Shown in pieces: positions 21,119 through 30,605 of a stretch of DNA of 64,000 bases; within the stretch, counting starts at the first letter, position 1, and each line of letters opens with the position of its first letter. The notes under the pieces were generated by a model that saw only the letters and a program-made list of their open reading frames with translations, had not been told where the DNA came from and made no database searches. The stretch covers positions 1-64,000 of the forward strand of contig NZ_LN794158.1 in assembly GCF_000953015.1 (NCBI RefSeq), in the 5' to 3' direction. A program made the translations under genes and the position numbers. This DNA comes from Candidatus Methylopumilus turicensis (lineage in GTDB: Bacteria; Pseudomonadota; Gammaproteobacteria; Burkholderiales; Methylophilaceae).

Positions 21119-22528
21119 ATGCAAGATAAATCAGATTTAGCTAAGTCAAATACAGATAAAGTTTGGTCGGGTCGTTTTAATGAGCCGGTCTCAGAATTGG
21201 TGAAACGTTACACAGCCTCTGTCGACTTTGATAAACGCCTCGCAACCTTTGATATCCAAGGCTCATTAGCCCATTCAAAAATGCTCGGTGCGCAAGGCAT
21301 TATTAGCCAAGAAGATGTCGCTAAAATTGCGCAGGGTTTGAATGAAATCCTGCAAGAAATCGAAGCGGGTCAATTCGAATGGCGCCTAGATTTAGAGGAT
21401 GTGCATCTGAATATTGAAAAGCGCCTCACCGATAAAATCGGAGACGCAGGCAAGCGCCTTCATACTGGAAGAAGTCGTAACGATCAGGTGTCAACCGATG
21501 TTCGTCTTTGGTTGCGCGCGGTGGCTGACGATGTCATTGCTGGCATTCGCAAGTTGCAAAACTCGATTGTTGATTTAGCCGAAGCGCATTTTGATACCGC
21601 GATGCCCGGCTTTACCCATCTTCAGGTTGCTCAGCCAGTCACGTTTGGTCATCACCTGTTGGCTTACTTTGAAATGTTGCAACGCGACGCAGCGAGATTT
21701 TCCGATGCACGTAAACGGATTAATCGTTTACCATTGGGCGCTGCTGCTTTAGCTGGTACTAGTTATCCGATTGACCGTGAAATGGTCGCGAAAGAATTAG
21801 GTTTTGATGGCGTTTGCGAAAACTCACTCGATGCTGTTTCAGATCGTGACTTTGCGATTGAATTCACAGCTGCAGCGGCTTTGGTCATGACGCATCTTTC
21901 ACGTTTTTCAGAAGAGCTGATTTTGTGGTCAAGCCCAAGATTTGCTTTTGTGGATATTGCCGATCGTTTCTGCACTGGCTCATCCATAATGCCGCAGAAA
22001 AAAAATCCTGATGTGCCTGAGTTGGTTCGCGGTAAAACTGGGCGCGTGACAGGTCATTTGATGGCGCTTCTCACGCTCATGAAGAGTCAGCCGCTTGCTT
22101 ACAACAAAGATAACCAAGAAGATAAAGAGCCGCTGTTTGATACTGCGGATACCTTATTAGTGACCTTGGAAATATACGCGGATATGTTGCGTGGCATTAA
22201 AGTGAATAAAGAAGCGATGCGAAAGGCTGCAACAGAAGGTTTCGCGACAGCGACGGATTTGGCTGATTACCTTGTTAAGAAAGGTACGCCGTTCCGTGAT
22301 GCGCATGAAGTGGTGGCTTTGGCGGTTCGCCATGCCGTTGATAAGGGCTGTGACTTATCTGATTTGCCACTAGCTGAATTGCAAAAATTTAGTGCGCAAA
22401 TCTCAGAAGATGTTTATCAGGTTTTAACCCTAGAAGGCTCATTGGCGAGTCGTAACCATGTTGGTGGCACCGCACCAGCACAGGTGAAACAAGCTATTGC
22501 CCGTGCACGTAAGGTGTTAGCTGCTTAA
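21119..22528 (+). CDS. argH: Argininosuccinate lyase
   Basis: ArgH splits argininosuccinate into arginine and fumarate. The 469-residue protein shows the fumarase/aspartase superfamily features: [21 protein letters not shown] at the start, [13 protein letters not shown], and the signature [16 protein letters not shown] carrying the catalytic serine loop. It stands alone on the plus strand. Its stop shares the palindrome TTAA with the stop of the convergent hemW. Confidence 0.98.
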   Translation: MQDKSDLAKSNTDKVWSGRFNEPVSELVKRYTASVDFDKRLATFDIQGSLAHSKMLGAQGIISQEDVAKIAQGLNEILQEIEAGQFEWRLDLEDVHLNIEKRLTDKIGDAGKRLHTGRSRNDQVSTDVRLWLRAVADDVIAGIRKLQNSIVDLAEAHFDTAMPGFTHLQVAQPVTFGHHLLAYFEMLQRDAARFSDARKRINRLPLGAAALAGTSYPIDREMVAKELGFDGVCENSLDAVSDRDFAIEFTAAAALVMTHLSRFSEELILWSSPRFAFVDIADRFCTGSSIMPQKKNPDVPELVRGKTGRVTGHLMALLTLMKSQPLAYNKDNQEDKEPLFDTADTLLVTLEIYADMLRGIKVNKEAMRKAATEGFATATDLADYLVKKGTPFRDAHEVVALAVRHAVDKGCDLSDLPLAELQKFSAQISEDVYQVLTLEGSLASRNHVGGTAPAQVKQAIARARKVLAA

Positions 22529-23757
22529 AGAAAGAGCTGTAATAATTCGTTAAGAAACCGTTGGCCCATGAATGTGGGTTGAATGAGGACTTTGTTTTGG
22601 GCATCTAGGGATTGCGTGAGTAATCCTTTTTTTTCTGCTTCGCTCAGTTGGTGGGCAAGTGCGTTACTACTTAGTCCAGTACGCTGCACCAGCAAACTTA
22701 AAGGTACGCCATCTGTTAAACGCAATGCATTCATCATGAATTCAAAGCCTAATTCCTCGCGCGGAATGATCCATTCATGATCGACAGCTTCCCCTTTCAC
22801 CGCATGTTCTAAGTAACGGTTTGGATGTTTGTGGCGTGTCTGCCTAATGATTTTGTCGTGAAAGCTTAATTTGCTGTGCGCGCCAGCACCTATCCCTAGA
22901 TAGTCACCAAAGGTCCAATAGTTGAGATTGTGCCGACATTGTTTTCCGGGTTTAGCAAAGCCTGAGGTTTCGTAATGCTCATATCCATTAGATTTTAAAA
23001 CCAGCTCAATCTGTTCTTGCATCAACGCGCTAGTGTCATCATCTGGAAGGCTTGGCGGCGTGCGGTGAAATGGCGTGTTGGGTTCTAAGGTGAGGTGGTA
23101 GAAAGAAAGATGGTTTGGATTCAAAGCGCACGCGCGTTTTGCGTCGTTTAGTGCGTCCTCTAGGCTTTGATTTGGTAAAGCATACATTACGTCTAAATTA
23201 ACGCTATCAAAGGTAGCAAGCGCTAACTCGGCGGCTTTAATCGCCTCTTCTTGATTATGAATTCTGCCTAGCGCTGTTAAATAGCGATCATCAAAACTTT
23301 GGATGCCGATAGAGAGTCGATTAACGCCAGCTTGTTTGTAGCCCGCAAAGTTGCCTGCATCGGCCGTTCCTGGATTAGCTTCTAAGGTAATTTCCGCATC
23401 GTATTCCAGTGGGGTGAGCATTCGAACGTGGCTTAAAATTCGATCGATTGCTGCCGCGGAAAATAGGCTCGGCGTACCGCCCCCAAAAAATACACTACGT
23501 ATTTTTCTTCCCCAAACCAAAGGCGTGGCTTGTTCTAAATCTGCAATTAAGGCATCCACATAAACATCTTCTGAGAAGTTATGCTTATTTTCGTGGGAGT
23601 TAAAATCACAATAAGGACATTTACGTACACACCACGGAATATGAATGTAAAGAGATAGCGGCGGCGGGTTCTTTAGGCCTGAGACGGTGTTGCTTCCAGC
23701 TAAAGGCGCTTCAGTATTGGGAGAGATAACATTTTCAATCGGAATGATAGGAATCAT
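22525..23757 (-). CDS. hemW: Radical SAM protein HemW
   Basis: HemW is a radical SAM protein now regarded as a haem chaperone and formerly annotated as oxygen-independent coproporphyrinogen oxidase. The [4Fe-4S]-SAM motif [13 protein letters not shown] is near residue 42. [10 protein letters not shown] and [18 protein letters not shown] follow, with a C-terminal HemN-like region. The 410 residues include about 25 variable N-terminal residues. It is last in rph-rdgB-orf78-hemW. Confidence 0.93.
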   Translation of the reverse strand: MIPIIPIENVISPNTEAPLAGSNTVSGLKNPPPLSLYIHIPWCVRKCPYCDFNSHENKHNFSEDVYVDALIADLEQATPLVWGRKIRSVFFGGGTPSLFSAAAIDRILSHVRMLTPLEYDAEITLEANPGTADAGNFAGYKQAGVNRLSIGIQSFDDRYLTALGRIHNQEEAIKAAELALATFDSVNLDVMYALPNQSLEDALNDAKRACALNPNHLSFYHLTLEPNTPFHRTPPSLPDDDTSALMQEQIELVLKSNGYEHYETSGFAKPGKQCRHNLNYWTFGDYLGIGAGAHSKLSFHDKIIRQTRHKHPNRYLEHAVKGEAVDHEWIIPREELGFEFMMNALRLTDGVPLSLLVQRTGLSSNALAHQLSEAEKKGLLTQSLDAQNKVLIQPTFMGQRFLNELLQLFL

Positions 23758-23769
23758 TGATTGCTACGC

Positions 23770-24006
23770 TTAATTTGAATCGTTATTTGGGTAAGGATTA
23801 ATGAGGCTATCCACCAGCGCGTGCAAGGCTTCGCGCATTTGCGCTTCAGACACTTCCATGAGCAAACCGTCTTCAAGCGCATCCTGCGCTATTTGTTTTA
23901 GCTCATCAAAGTTTTCGGTCATGACCTTCACTTTTTCAGTGCATGAGACAACCGTCTTGTCATCGCGCACCCATTTGGGCCAGTGAGATTTGTTCGCGTC
24001 GCTCAT
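23770..24006 (-). CDS. Small conserved-looking hypothetical protein (orf78)
   Basis: The 78-residue acidic protein has no domain I recognise. The first 20 residues are Trp/Lys-rich (SHWPKWVRDDKTVVSC); the rest is helical, with MTENFDELKQIAQDALEDG and MREALHALVDSLINPYP. Its ATGA start overlaps the rdgB stop by four bases and it ends 12 bases before hemW, so it is clearly translated in the operon. A start at the internal MTENFDEL is possible. Confidence 0.75.
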   Translation of the reverse strand: MSDANKSHWPKWVRDDKTVVSCTEKVKVMTENFDELKQIAQDALEDGLLMEVSEAQMREALHALVDSLINPYPNNDSN

Positions 24007-24620
24007 GAAGAAAGTCTTTCTAGCTTTTGCAGTAGTTTGGTCATCGCATGGCCGCGATGACTGATGCGACTTTTAATCTCAAGCGGAAGTTCAGCCACTG
24101 TTTTACCCGTTTTAGCATCAAGGAATAGTGGGTCATAGCCAAATCCATCATCACCTTTTAGCGCGCTTAAAATCTCGCCCGCCCAAATGCCTTCAGCAAT
24201 TATTGGCTCGGGGTCGTGCTCATGACGAACGAGCACAATGACACAATAAAAATGCGCATGACGATTCTTTTCACCTGCCATGACCGCTAATAACTTTTCA
24301 TTATTGCGTGCGTCTGATTTTGGCGTCTCAGCAGTCTCGCACGCATATCTTGCAGAAATGACACCTGGCGCACCTTGAAGTGCATCAACACATAAACCAG
24401 AATCATCCGCCAAGGCTGGTAAGCCTGTTATTTTGCTGGCATGGCGGGCTTTTGCTAATGCATTCTCAATAAAAGTGACATGTGGCTCTTCGGCCTCGGG
24501 CACATTCAATGAAGCTTGCGGGATGATTTCTAAACCAAGCGGCGCAAGCAAGTGCGTAAGCTCTTTGAGCTTGCCCTTGTTGCCTGATGCAATGACGAGT
24601 TGGTTGAAAGGTAATTGCAT
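24003..24620 (-). CDS. rdgB: dITP/XTP pyrophosphatase (Ham1/RdgB)
   Basis: RdgB removes non-canonical purine triphosphates (dITP, XTP) and so keeps them out of DNA. The 205-residue protein has the substrate loop ASGNKGKLKEL near residue 11, the catalytic segment LPALADDSGLCVDALQGAPGV and the end KSRISHRGHAMTKL. Its start shares bases with the rph stop (TAATG) and its end overlaps orf78, placing it mid-operon. Confidence 0.97.
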   Translation of the reverse strand: MQLPFNQLVIASGNKGKLKELTHLLAPLGLEIIPQASLNVPEAEEPHVTFIENALAKARHASKITGLPALADDSGLCVDALQGAPGVISARYACETAETPKSDARNNEKLLAVMAGEKNRHAHFYCVIVLVRHEHDPEPIIAEGIWAGEILSALKGDDGFGYDPLFLDAKTGKTVAELPLEIKSRISHRGHAMTKLLQKLERLSS

Positions 24621-25351
24621 TACAGGCCTAGTGATTGCTTTTGCTTGATGCAGAGTTCTTTGATGCCGGCATTCGCAAGACTCAACATTGCGGTCATGTC
24701 GTCATGGCTAAATGGTTCACCTTCAGCGGTGCCTTGGATTTCTACAAAACCACCTTTGCCTGTCATAACGACATTCATATCAGTGTCGCAGTCTGAGTCT
24801 TCGATGTAATCAAGATCAAGGACAGGGGTGCCTTTATAAACACCAACCGAAATCGCAGCGACGGAATCTTTTAGTGGAGATTCTTTGATGAGTTCTTTGT
24901 TCATCAGGTATGAAATCGCATCCTGTAGGGCAACATAAGCACCAGTAATACTAGCCGTGCGAGTACCGCCGTCAGCTTGAATAACGTCACAATCAATTTG
25001 AATGCTACGCTCGCCTAGCTTTTCTAAATCAATGATGGCACGTAAGCTGCGGCCAATTAAACGTTGAATCTCTTGTGTACGCCCAGATTGTTTGCCGCGC
25101 GCCGCTTCTCTATCCATGCGACTACCTGTAGAGCGAGGCAACATACCGTACTCAGCCGTCACCCAGCCTTGGCCCTTGCCTTTTAAAAAGCCAGGCACTT
25201 TTTCTTCGACGCTTGCAGTGCAGAGCACATGCGTGTCACCAAACTTTACTAATACACTGCCTTCGGCATGCTTGGTGTAATTGCGAATAATCTCAACAGT
25301 GCGTAATTGGTCATTCGCTCGGCCGCTTGGGCGTGAAGTATTGGCAGACAT
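24620..25351 (-). CDS. rph: Ribonuclease PH
   Basis: RNase PH is a phosphorolytic 3'-5' exonuclease that trims tRNA 3' ends. The frame is open 57 codons upstream, but [21 protein letters not shown] at 25351 is the family start and gives 243 residues. Characteristic segments are [59 protein letters not shown] and [18 protein letters not shown]. It heads the rph-rdgB-orf78-hemW operon and diverges from yicC. Confidence 0.97.
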   Translation of the reverse strand: MSANTSRPSGRANDQLRTVEIIRNYTKHAEGSVLVKFGDTHVLCTASVEEKVPGFLKGKGQGWVTAEYGMLPRSTGSRMDREAARGKQSGRTQEIQRLIGRSLRAIIDLEKLGERSIQIDCDVIQADGGTRTASITGAYVALQDAISYLMNKELIKESPLKDSVAAISVGVYKGTPVLDLDYIEDSDCDTDMNVVMTGKGGFVEIQGTAEGEPFSHDDMTAMLSLANAGIKELCIKQKQSLGL

Positions 25352-25473
25352 CGTGTTTCCTAAAAATTTGTTTTTCTTGAAGCCGCTATTATAAGCCAGA
25401 AATATCTTGTTATTCATGGCATGAAGGGGACCAGATTTGATACCATCTAGACTCTTAAAAGGAATCACACGCA

Positions 25474-26340
25474 ATGATTTATAGCATGACTGGATTTGCC
25501 TCGATCGAAAGACAGATGGCAAATGGCGTTTTAGTGGTTGAGCTTCGCTCAGTTAACCATCGTTATTTAGAGCTTCATATGAAGCTTGATGAGCATTTGC
25601 GTAGCTTTGAGCCATTAGTGCGTGAAATGATTTCAGCAAAATTGGGTCGCGGCAAAGTGGAATGTCGCATGAGTCTTATGCAGCGTGGAGCAGCTGATAA
25701 AGCATTGTCTTTAGATGAGGACGTGCTGACTAACTTATCTGCAGTGGCAGATCAAATTCAAAAGCGTTTCCCAAGTAGCCAAGCACTTTCCGTCTCGGAG
25801 ATTCTTCATTGGCCAGGGGTCGTGCAAAATCAGCAGGCTGATAATGACCAGTTGGCTGAGGATATCAAAAGCAGTCTCAAGCAAATTTTAGAAGACATGA
25901 CTGCGTCTCGTGCCCGCGAAGGTGCAAAGATGAAGGCATTAATTCTTGAGCGTTTAGCCGATGCCGAGAAAATAGTGGCGACGGTGAAGCCATTATTACC
26001 GCTTCAAGTAAAGGCTTATCAAGAGAAGCTGACGGCAAAACTTCAAGAGGCTTTAAGTGGCGTTGATGAAGATCGCGTGCGTCAAGAGCTGGTCTTGTTT
26101 GCACAGAAAATTGATGTCGATGAAGAGCTGACAAGACTGACAGCACACATTAGCGAAGTGAAACGTATTTTGGATGCCGACCAAGCGGCTGGTAAACGTT
26201 TAGATTTCTTGATGCAAGAGCTTAACCGTGAGGCCAATACTTTGGGCTCAAAATCGGTATCAACAGAAGTATCGCAAGCTTCAATGAGCTTGAAGGTATT
26301 GATTGAGCAGATGCGTGAACAAATTCAGAATATAGAGTAA
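25474..26340 (+). CDS. yicC: YicC-family protein (endoribonuclease candidate)
   Basis: This 288-residue protein starts with the family hallmark [18 protein letters not shown] and ends with the conserved [21 protein letters not shown]. coli YicC has been linked to RNA degradation, and related proteins act as endoribonucleases; activity here is inferred. It lies 14 bases before gmk, its usual neighbour, and is divergent from rph. Confidence 0.93.
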   Translation: MIYSMTGFASIERQMANGVLVVELRSVNHRYLELHMKLDEHLRSFEPLVREMISAKLGRGKVECRMSLMQRGAADKALSLDEDVLTNLSAVADQIQKRFPSSQALSVSEILHWPGVVQNQQADNDQLAEDIKSSLKQILEDMTASRAREGAKMKALILERLADAEKIVATVKPLLPLQVKAYQEKLTAKLQEALSGVDEDRVRQELVLFAQKIDVDEELTRLTAHISEVKRILDADQAAGKRLDFLMQELNREANTLGSKSVSTEVSQASMSLKVLIEQMREQIQNIE

Positions 26341-26354
26341 TTAGAGGCAGTCTT

Positions 26355-26963
26355 ATGTCAGGTAACTTATTTATTATTACAGCCGCATCAGGTGCGGGTA
26401 AAACTAGCTTAGTACGTGCGCTTCTCGCAGCGGACTCGCAAATCAAACTTTCTATCTCTTACACGACACGCCAGCCCCGTCCAGGCGAGGTGAATGGTGA
26501 GCACTATCATTTTGTAGAAGAGGCGACGTTTTTGAGCATGTTAGGAGAAGGCGACTTTTTAGAAAGTGCCCATGTGCATGGTGCGCGTTACGGCACCTCT
26601 CAAACGCGGGTTGATGAAGCGCTGGCATCTGGCAATGATTTAATCTTGGAAATTGACTGGCAGGGTGCAGCCCAGGTGCGGAAACTTTACTCAGAAGCGA
26701 TTAGTATTTTTATCTTGCCCCCATCAATCCCTGAACTTGAATCACGCTTACGTGGCAGAGGCCAAGATAGCGAAGAGGTGATTCTTAAGCGATTAGCTGC
26801 GGCCCGTGAAGAGATGAGCCACGTGGGTGAGTTCGACTATGTTACAATCAACGACAAATTTGAGAAGTCATTGCAAGATTTAGTATCGATTGTCCGTGCT
26901 CAGCGACTCAAATGTAATGCCCAATTGGCGCGTCATGCAGCGTTAGTTAAAGGTCTCGTATAA
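26355..26963 (+). CDS. gmk: Guanylate kinase
   Basis: Gmk phosphorylates GMP to GDP with ATP. The 202-residue protein carries the P-loop [16 protein letters not shown] near residue 8 and the GMP-binding [33 protein letters not shown] and the C-terminal [10 protein letters not shown] also match. It forms the classic yicC-gmk-rpoZ-spoT cluster and so supplies nucleotides beside the stringent-response gene. Confidence 0.97.
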   Translation: MSGNLFIITAASGAGKTSLVRALLAADSQIKLSISYTTRQPRPGEVNGEHYHFVEEATFLSMLGEGDFLESAHVHGARYGTSQTRVDEALASGNDLILEIDWQGAAQVRKLYSEAISIFILPPSIPELESRLRGRGQDSEEVILKRLAAAREEMSHVGEFDYVTINDKFEKSLQDLVSIVRAQRLKCNAQLARHAALVKGLV

Positions 26964-26991
26964 GTTTCTTACTAAATTCAGGAGTATTACC

Positions 26992-27204
26992 ATGGCTAGA
27001 ATGACAGTAGATGATTGTCTAGAAAAAATCCCAAACCGCTTTCAATTGACTTTAGTTGCAGCTTTTCGCGCGCGTCAATTAGCAAACGGTTCAGAGCCTT
27101 TGGTAACTACTTATGGCCAAAAAGACAAACCAACAGTATTAGCTTTGCGTGAAATTGCCGCAGGTAAAGTTGGCTTGGAAGTACTTAATCGCGGCCACGC
27201 TTAA
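26992..27204 (+). CDS. rpoZ: RNA polymerase omega subunit
   Basis: Omega is the small RNA polymerase subunit that helps beta-prime fold and, in E. coli, forms part of one ppGpp-binding site. The 70-residue protein has the conserved [30 protein letters not shown] and the loop in which [16 protein letters not shown] continues. A good ribosome site (CAGGAG) precedes the start. It lies between gmk and spoT. Confidence 0.96.
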   Translation: MARMTVDDCLEKIPNRFQLTLVAAFRARQLANGSEPLVTTYGQKDKPTVLALREIAAGKVGLEVLNRGHA

Positions 27205-27240
27205 TTCACGGTTATCTTCATGTGTTGTAGATAGCCTGAC

Positions 27241-29472
27241 ATGCCTAATGATAAAAATCATCATGCAGGAAAACGCGCGGCAGACTTCCTAAAACCTGCT
27301 GCGCCGTTGTTACCCGCGGATCGTGAAGATTCGCAACTCACGTTAGCCCTCAAGAAATACCTTAAACCTTCAGATATCGAGCAAGTTTGGGAAGCCTATC
27401 GCTTTGGCGATGCAGCACACCAAGGCCAAATACGTAAAAGCGGTGAGCCTTATATCACCCATCCTGTCTCAGTCGCATTGATATTAGCTGGCTTGCACCT
27501 TGATACGCCCACTATTATTGCGGCGCTTCTCCATGATGTGGTTGAAGATACTGGGATTACCAAAGAAGAAGTCAGCGAGAAGTTTGGCACGCAAGTAGCC
27601 GAGCTTGTCGACGGCTTATCCAAACTAGACAAAATCGAGTTTCAAAGCGCCACAGAAGCCCAGGCTGAAAATTTCCGGAAAATGCTCCTCGCTATGTCAC
27701 AAGATGTGCGTGTGATTTTGGTGAAGCTGGCTGATCGTTTGCATAACATGCAAACCTTAGACGTGATGAAGCCAGATAAGCGTCGCCGTATCGCACGTGA
27801 AACCTTAGAAATCTATGCCCCGATCGCAAACCGTTTAGGCTTGAATGAGATTTACCAAGAGCTTGAAGATTTGAGCTTTAAAAATCATTACCCGATGCGT
27901 TATGAGGTGCTTTCTAAAGCGATATTGGCAGCCCGTGGCAATCGCAAAGAAGTTGTTGGAAAAATCCTAGATGCGATAAAAGGTCGTCTAGCAGAGATGA
28001 AAATTGAAGCAGATGTTTCGGGGCGTGAAAAACATCTGTATAGCATTTATAAAAAGATGACGGGTAAAACCATCGCTTTTTCACAGATTTTCGATATTTA
28101 CGGCTTTCGTCTCATCGTTAAAGACTTACCGTCTTGTTATGCGGTATTAGGTGTTTTGCATGGTTTATATAAGCCGATTCCTGGTAAGTTTAAAGATTAC
28201 ATTGCGATTCCTAAAGCCAATGGCTATCAGTCATTACATACGACGTTATTCGGCCCATTTGGTACGCCGATTGAAATACAAATTCGTAGCCAAGAAATGC
28301 ATAACATCGCCGATGCTGGTGTTGCAGCGCATTGGCTATACAAAACAACGGATGCAGACTTCACCGCGATGCAACAACAAACCCATCAGTGGTTACAACG
28401 TTTGCTGGATATCCAATCTGAAAGCGCCGATTCATTAGAGTTTTTAGAGCATCTCAAGGTCGATTTATTCCCAGATGAAGTTTATGTGTTTACCCCGAAA
28501 GGCAAGATTCTTGCACTTTCTAAGGGCGCAACAGCTGTCGACTTTGCTTATGCAGTGCATACCGATATTGGCAATCGCTGTGTCGCGGTGAAAATCAATC
28601 AAGAGTTAGCGCCGTTAAGGTCAGAGCTTAGAAATGGTGACCATGTTGAGATTATTACCGCAGCACACGCCCATCCCAACCCAGCTTGGCTTAACTACGT
28701 AGTGTCCGGAAAAGCCCGTGCGCATATTCGTCATTTCTTGAAGTCTATGCAATCAACGGAGTCAGCGCATTTGGGTGAGCGTATGCTTAACCAAGCACTT
28801 CGTGCCTTGCACACGGATGCGAGCAAAATTGATGAATCGCAATGGCAAAAGCTATTGCGAGATTATGGTGCGAAAAACAAAGAAGAAATTTTGACCGACA
28901 TTGGCTTAGGAAAACGACTGAATGTCATGGTGGCCCACCAGCTGATTGCAATGGGTGAGGAGCACGGCGAGCGCCATGCAAAACATCCTAATAAACCATT
29001 GGGTACCATTACGATTCGCGGTTCAGAAGGCATGGCGGTGCAGTTTGCGCAATGTTGCCGTCCGATTCCTGGCGATCCAATTCTGGGCTTTATTAACAAA
29101 GACAGAGGCTTAGTTATTCATACCCATGATTGTCCTTCTATTCGTAAATTCCGCGTAGATCCTGATAAATGGCTGGATGTTGAATGGGATCCTCAGGGTA
29201 ATCGCTTATTTAAGGTGAACTTGAAAATTGCAGCGGCCAATAAGCCCGGGATGTTGGCGACCATTGCTTCTGCGATTGCAGATGCAAACTCAAATATTGA
29301 TAACATCAGTATGGAAGAGTCAGACAACAGCACTTATACCAATATTTTATTTACCGTACAGGTGCAAGATCGTGTGCATTTGGCGGACTTGATGCGCCGG
29401 TTACGTAAGATCCCAGATGTTGTCCGCATGAATCGCACCAAAGGAACAGGCGCTGAACAAAGGGCGCAATAA
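27241..29472 (+). CDS. spoT: Bifunctional (p)ppGpp synthetase/hydrolase SpoT
   Basis: The 743-residue RelA/SpoT homologue makes and degrades the stringent alarmone (p)ppGpp. The N-terminal HD hydrolase domain is intact (HPVSVALILAGLHLDTPTIIAALLHDVVEDT, and LADRLHNMQTLDVM). The synthetase domain follows (IYAPIANRLGLNEIYQELEDLSF, FDIYGFRLIVKDLPSCY, KDYIAIPKANGYQSLHTT), then TGS near 410-470 and ACT at the end. The intact HD motif suggests a SpoT/Rel bifunctional enzyme. It follows rpoZ. Confidence 0.95.
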   Translation: MPNDKNHHAGKRAADFLKPAAPLLPADREDSQLTLALKKYLKPSDIEQVWEAYRFGDAAHQGQIRKSGEPYITHPVSVALILAGLHLDTPTIIAALLHDVVEDTGITKEEVSEKFGTQVAELVDGLSKLDKIEFQSATEAQAENFRKMLLAMSQDVRVILVKLADRLHNMQTLDVMKPDKRRRIARETLEIYAPIANRLGLNEIYQELEDLSFKNHYPMRYEVLSKAILAARGNRKEVVGKILDAIKGRLAEMKIEADVSGREKHLYSIYKKMTGKTIAFSQIFDIYGFRLIVKDLPSCYAVLGVLHGLYKPIPGKFKDYIAIPKANGYQSLHTTLFGPFGTPIEIQIRSQEMHNIADAGVAAHWLYKTTDADFTAMQQQTHQWLQRLLDIQSESADSLEFLEHLKVDLFPDEVYVFTPKGKILALSKGATAVDFAYAVHTDIGNRCVAVKINQELAPLRSELRNGDHVEIITAAHAHPNPAWLNYVVSGKARAHIRHFLKSMQSTESAHLGERMLNQALRALHTDASKIDESQWQKLLRDYGAKNKEEILTDIGLGKRLNVMVAHQLIAMGEEHGERHAKHPNKPLGTITIRGSEGMAVQFAQCCRPIPGDPILGFINKDRGLVIHTHDCPSIRKFRVDPDKWLDVEWDPQGNRLFKVNLKIAAANKPGMLATIASAIADANSNIDNISMEESDNSTYTNILFTVQVQDRVHLADLMRRLRKIPDVVRMNRTKGTGAEQRAQ

Positions 29473-29520
29473 GCATATCGTTGATGTTTGCCCCATCAAT
29501 GCAAAGTGAAAGGGAAAGTC

Positions 29521-30153
29521 ATGAGTGAGTATTTCAATCAAGGTCAGCGTCAGCTTCAAGAGACATTTGAAACCATGCCTTTGGCAGATAGATTGCAAGC
29601 AGGGATAATCGCTCCAGAAATCAATCCGCTAGATGCAGAGTTTATTGAAGCACAAAACATGTTCTTCCTTGCAACGGTTGATGACAAAGGCCAAGCGAAC
29701 TGTTCTTATAAGGGCGGTCAAAAAGGTCTCGTTAAAGTAGTTGATCCTACGACGCTCGCATTTCCAATTTATGACGGTAACGGTATGTTTATGTCCGCTG
29801 GTAATGTGCTGGTGAATGGTCAAGTTGGTTTGTTGTTTGTGGATTTTAATAAACAAGCCCGTGTTCGCGTGAACGGTGTTGCAAGCATCACGCAAAATGA
29901 TCCTTTGCTTTCTCATTGGCCAGAGGCTGTGTTGGTGGTTCGTGTTGCAGTCCGTGAGACATTCCCAAATTGCCCACGATATATTCATAAAATGGCCTTG
30001 GTTGAAGAGTCCGCTTTTGTGCCAAAAGCGCAATGTGCAACACCAGATGCTCCATGGAAGAAATTGGAAATTGTGGCGGATGTGTTGCCACCTAAAGATG
30101 CGCATTTGGCGAGCAATGAGCAAGACGTGCTGGCTGCCATCAATCGTAATTAA
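29521..30153 (+). CDS. PPOX-class flavin-binding family protein
   Basis: This 210-residue protein resembles the pyridoxamine 5'-phosphate oxidase-like split-barrel family. Features are FIEAQNMFFLATVDDKGQANCSYKGG near residue 40, IYDGNGMFMSAGNV, and NCPRYIHKMALVEES near the end. The start is ATG 29521 after a GGGAAAG ribosome site, rather than 33 bases upstream. It is not the vitamin B6 enzyme PdxH; these relatives are often FMN- or F420-binding proteins of unknown substrate. It lies between spoT and ridA. Confidence 0.78.
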   Translation: MSEYFNQGQRQLQETFETMPLADRLQAGIIAPEINPLDAEFIEAQNMFFLATVDDKGQANCSYKGGQKGLVKVVDPTTLAFPIYDGNGMFMSAGNVLVNGQVGLLFVDFNKQARVRVNGVASITQNDPLLSHWPEAVLVVRVAVRETFPNCPRYIHKMALVEESAFVPKAQCATPDAPWKKLEIVADVLPPKDAHLASNEQDVLAAINRN

Positions 30154-30206
30154 CGCTACGCAAATAAAGATTCAATTTTTAATCACTGATATTTAGGAAA
30201 AAAGTA

Positions 30207-30590
30207 ATGAGCAAGCAAATTATTCATACCGATGGCGCACCTCAAGCAATTGGGACTTATTCACAAGCCGTTAAAGTGGGCAACACCGTCTATCTATCTG
30301 GCCAAATTGGCTTGGATCCAACTTCTATGGAAATGGTGGATGGTATTGAAGCGCAAGTGCATCGTGTATTTACTAATCTGAAAGCGGTTGCTGAAGCTTC
30401 AGGCGGTTCGCTAGCGGATGTGGTGAAATTGAATGTTTTCTTAATTGACCTTTCAAATTTCGCTTTGGTAAACACCATCATGGCTGAATACTTTACGCAG
30501 CCTTACCCTGCACGTGCAGCAGTTGGTGTTGCCTCATTGCCTCGTGGCGCCTTGGTTGAGGCGGACGGCGTGATTGAGCTTAACGCTTAA
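30207..30590 (+). CDS. ridA: Enamine/imine deaminase RidA
   Basis: RidA hydrolyses reactive enamine/imine intermediates, such as 2-aminoacrylate from PLP enzymes, to keto acids. The 127-residue protein has the family pattern [28 protein letters not shown] and the C-terminal [26 protein letters not shown], including the conserved Arg that binds the substrate carboxylate. A GGAAAAAAG site precedes the ATG. spoT-ridA-recG is a recurrent proteobacterial order. Confidence 0.96.
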   Translation: MSKQIIHTDGAPQAIGTYSQAVKVGNTVYLSGQIGLDPTSMEMVDGIEAQVHRVFTNLKAVAEASGGSLADVVKLNVFLIDLSNFALVNTIMAEYFTQPYPARAAVGVASLPRGALVEADGVIELNA

Positions 30591-30605
30591 CTAACGCAAG
30601 CTGGC

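Noticed and set aside
29629-30123. 164-codon antisense frame over the PPOX-family gene
   Set aside because: Composition (His, Trp, Cys-rich) is typical of an antisense shadow; the plus-strand protein has clear family features.
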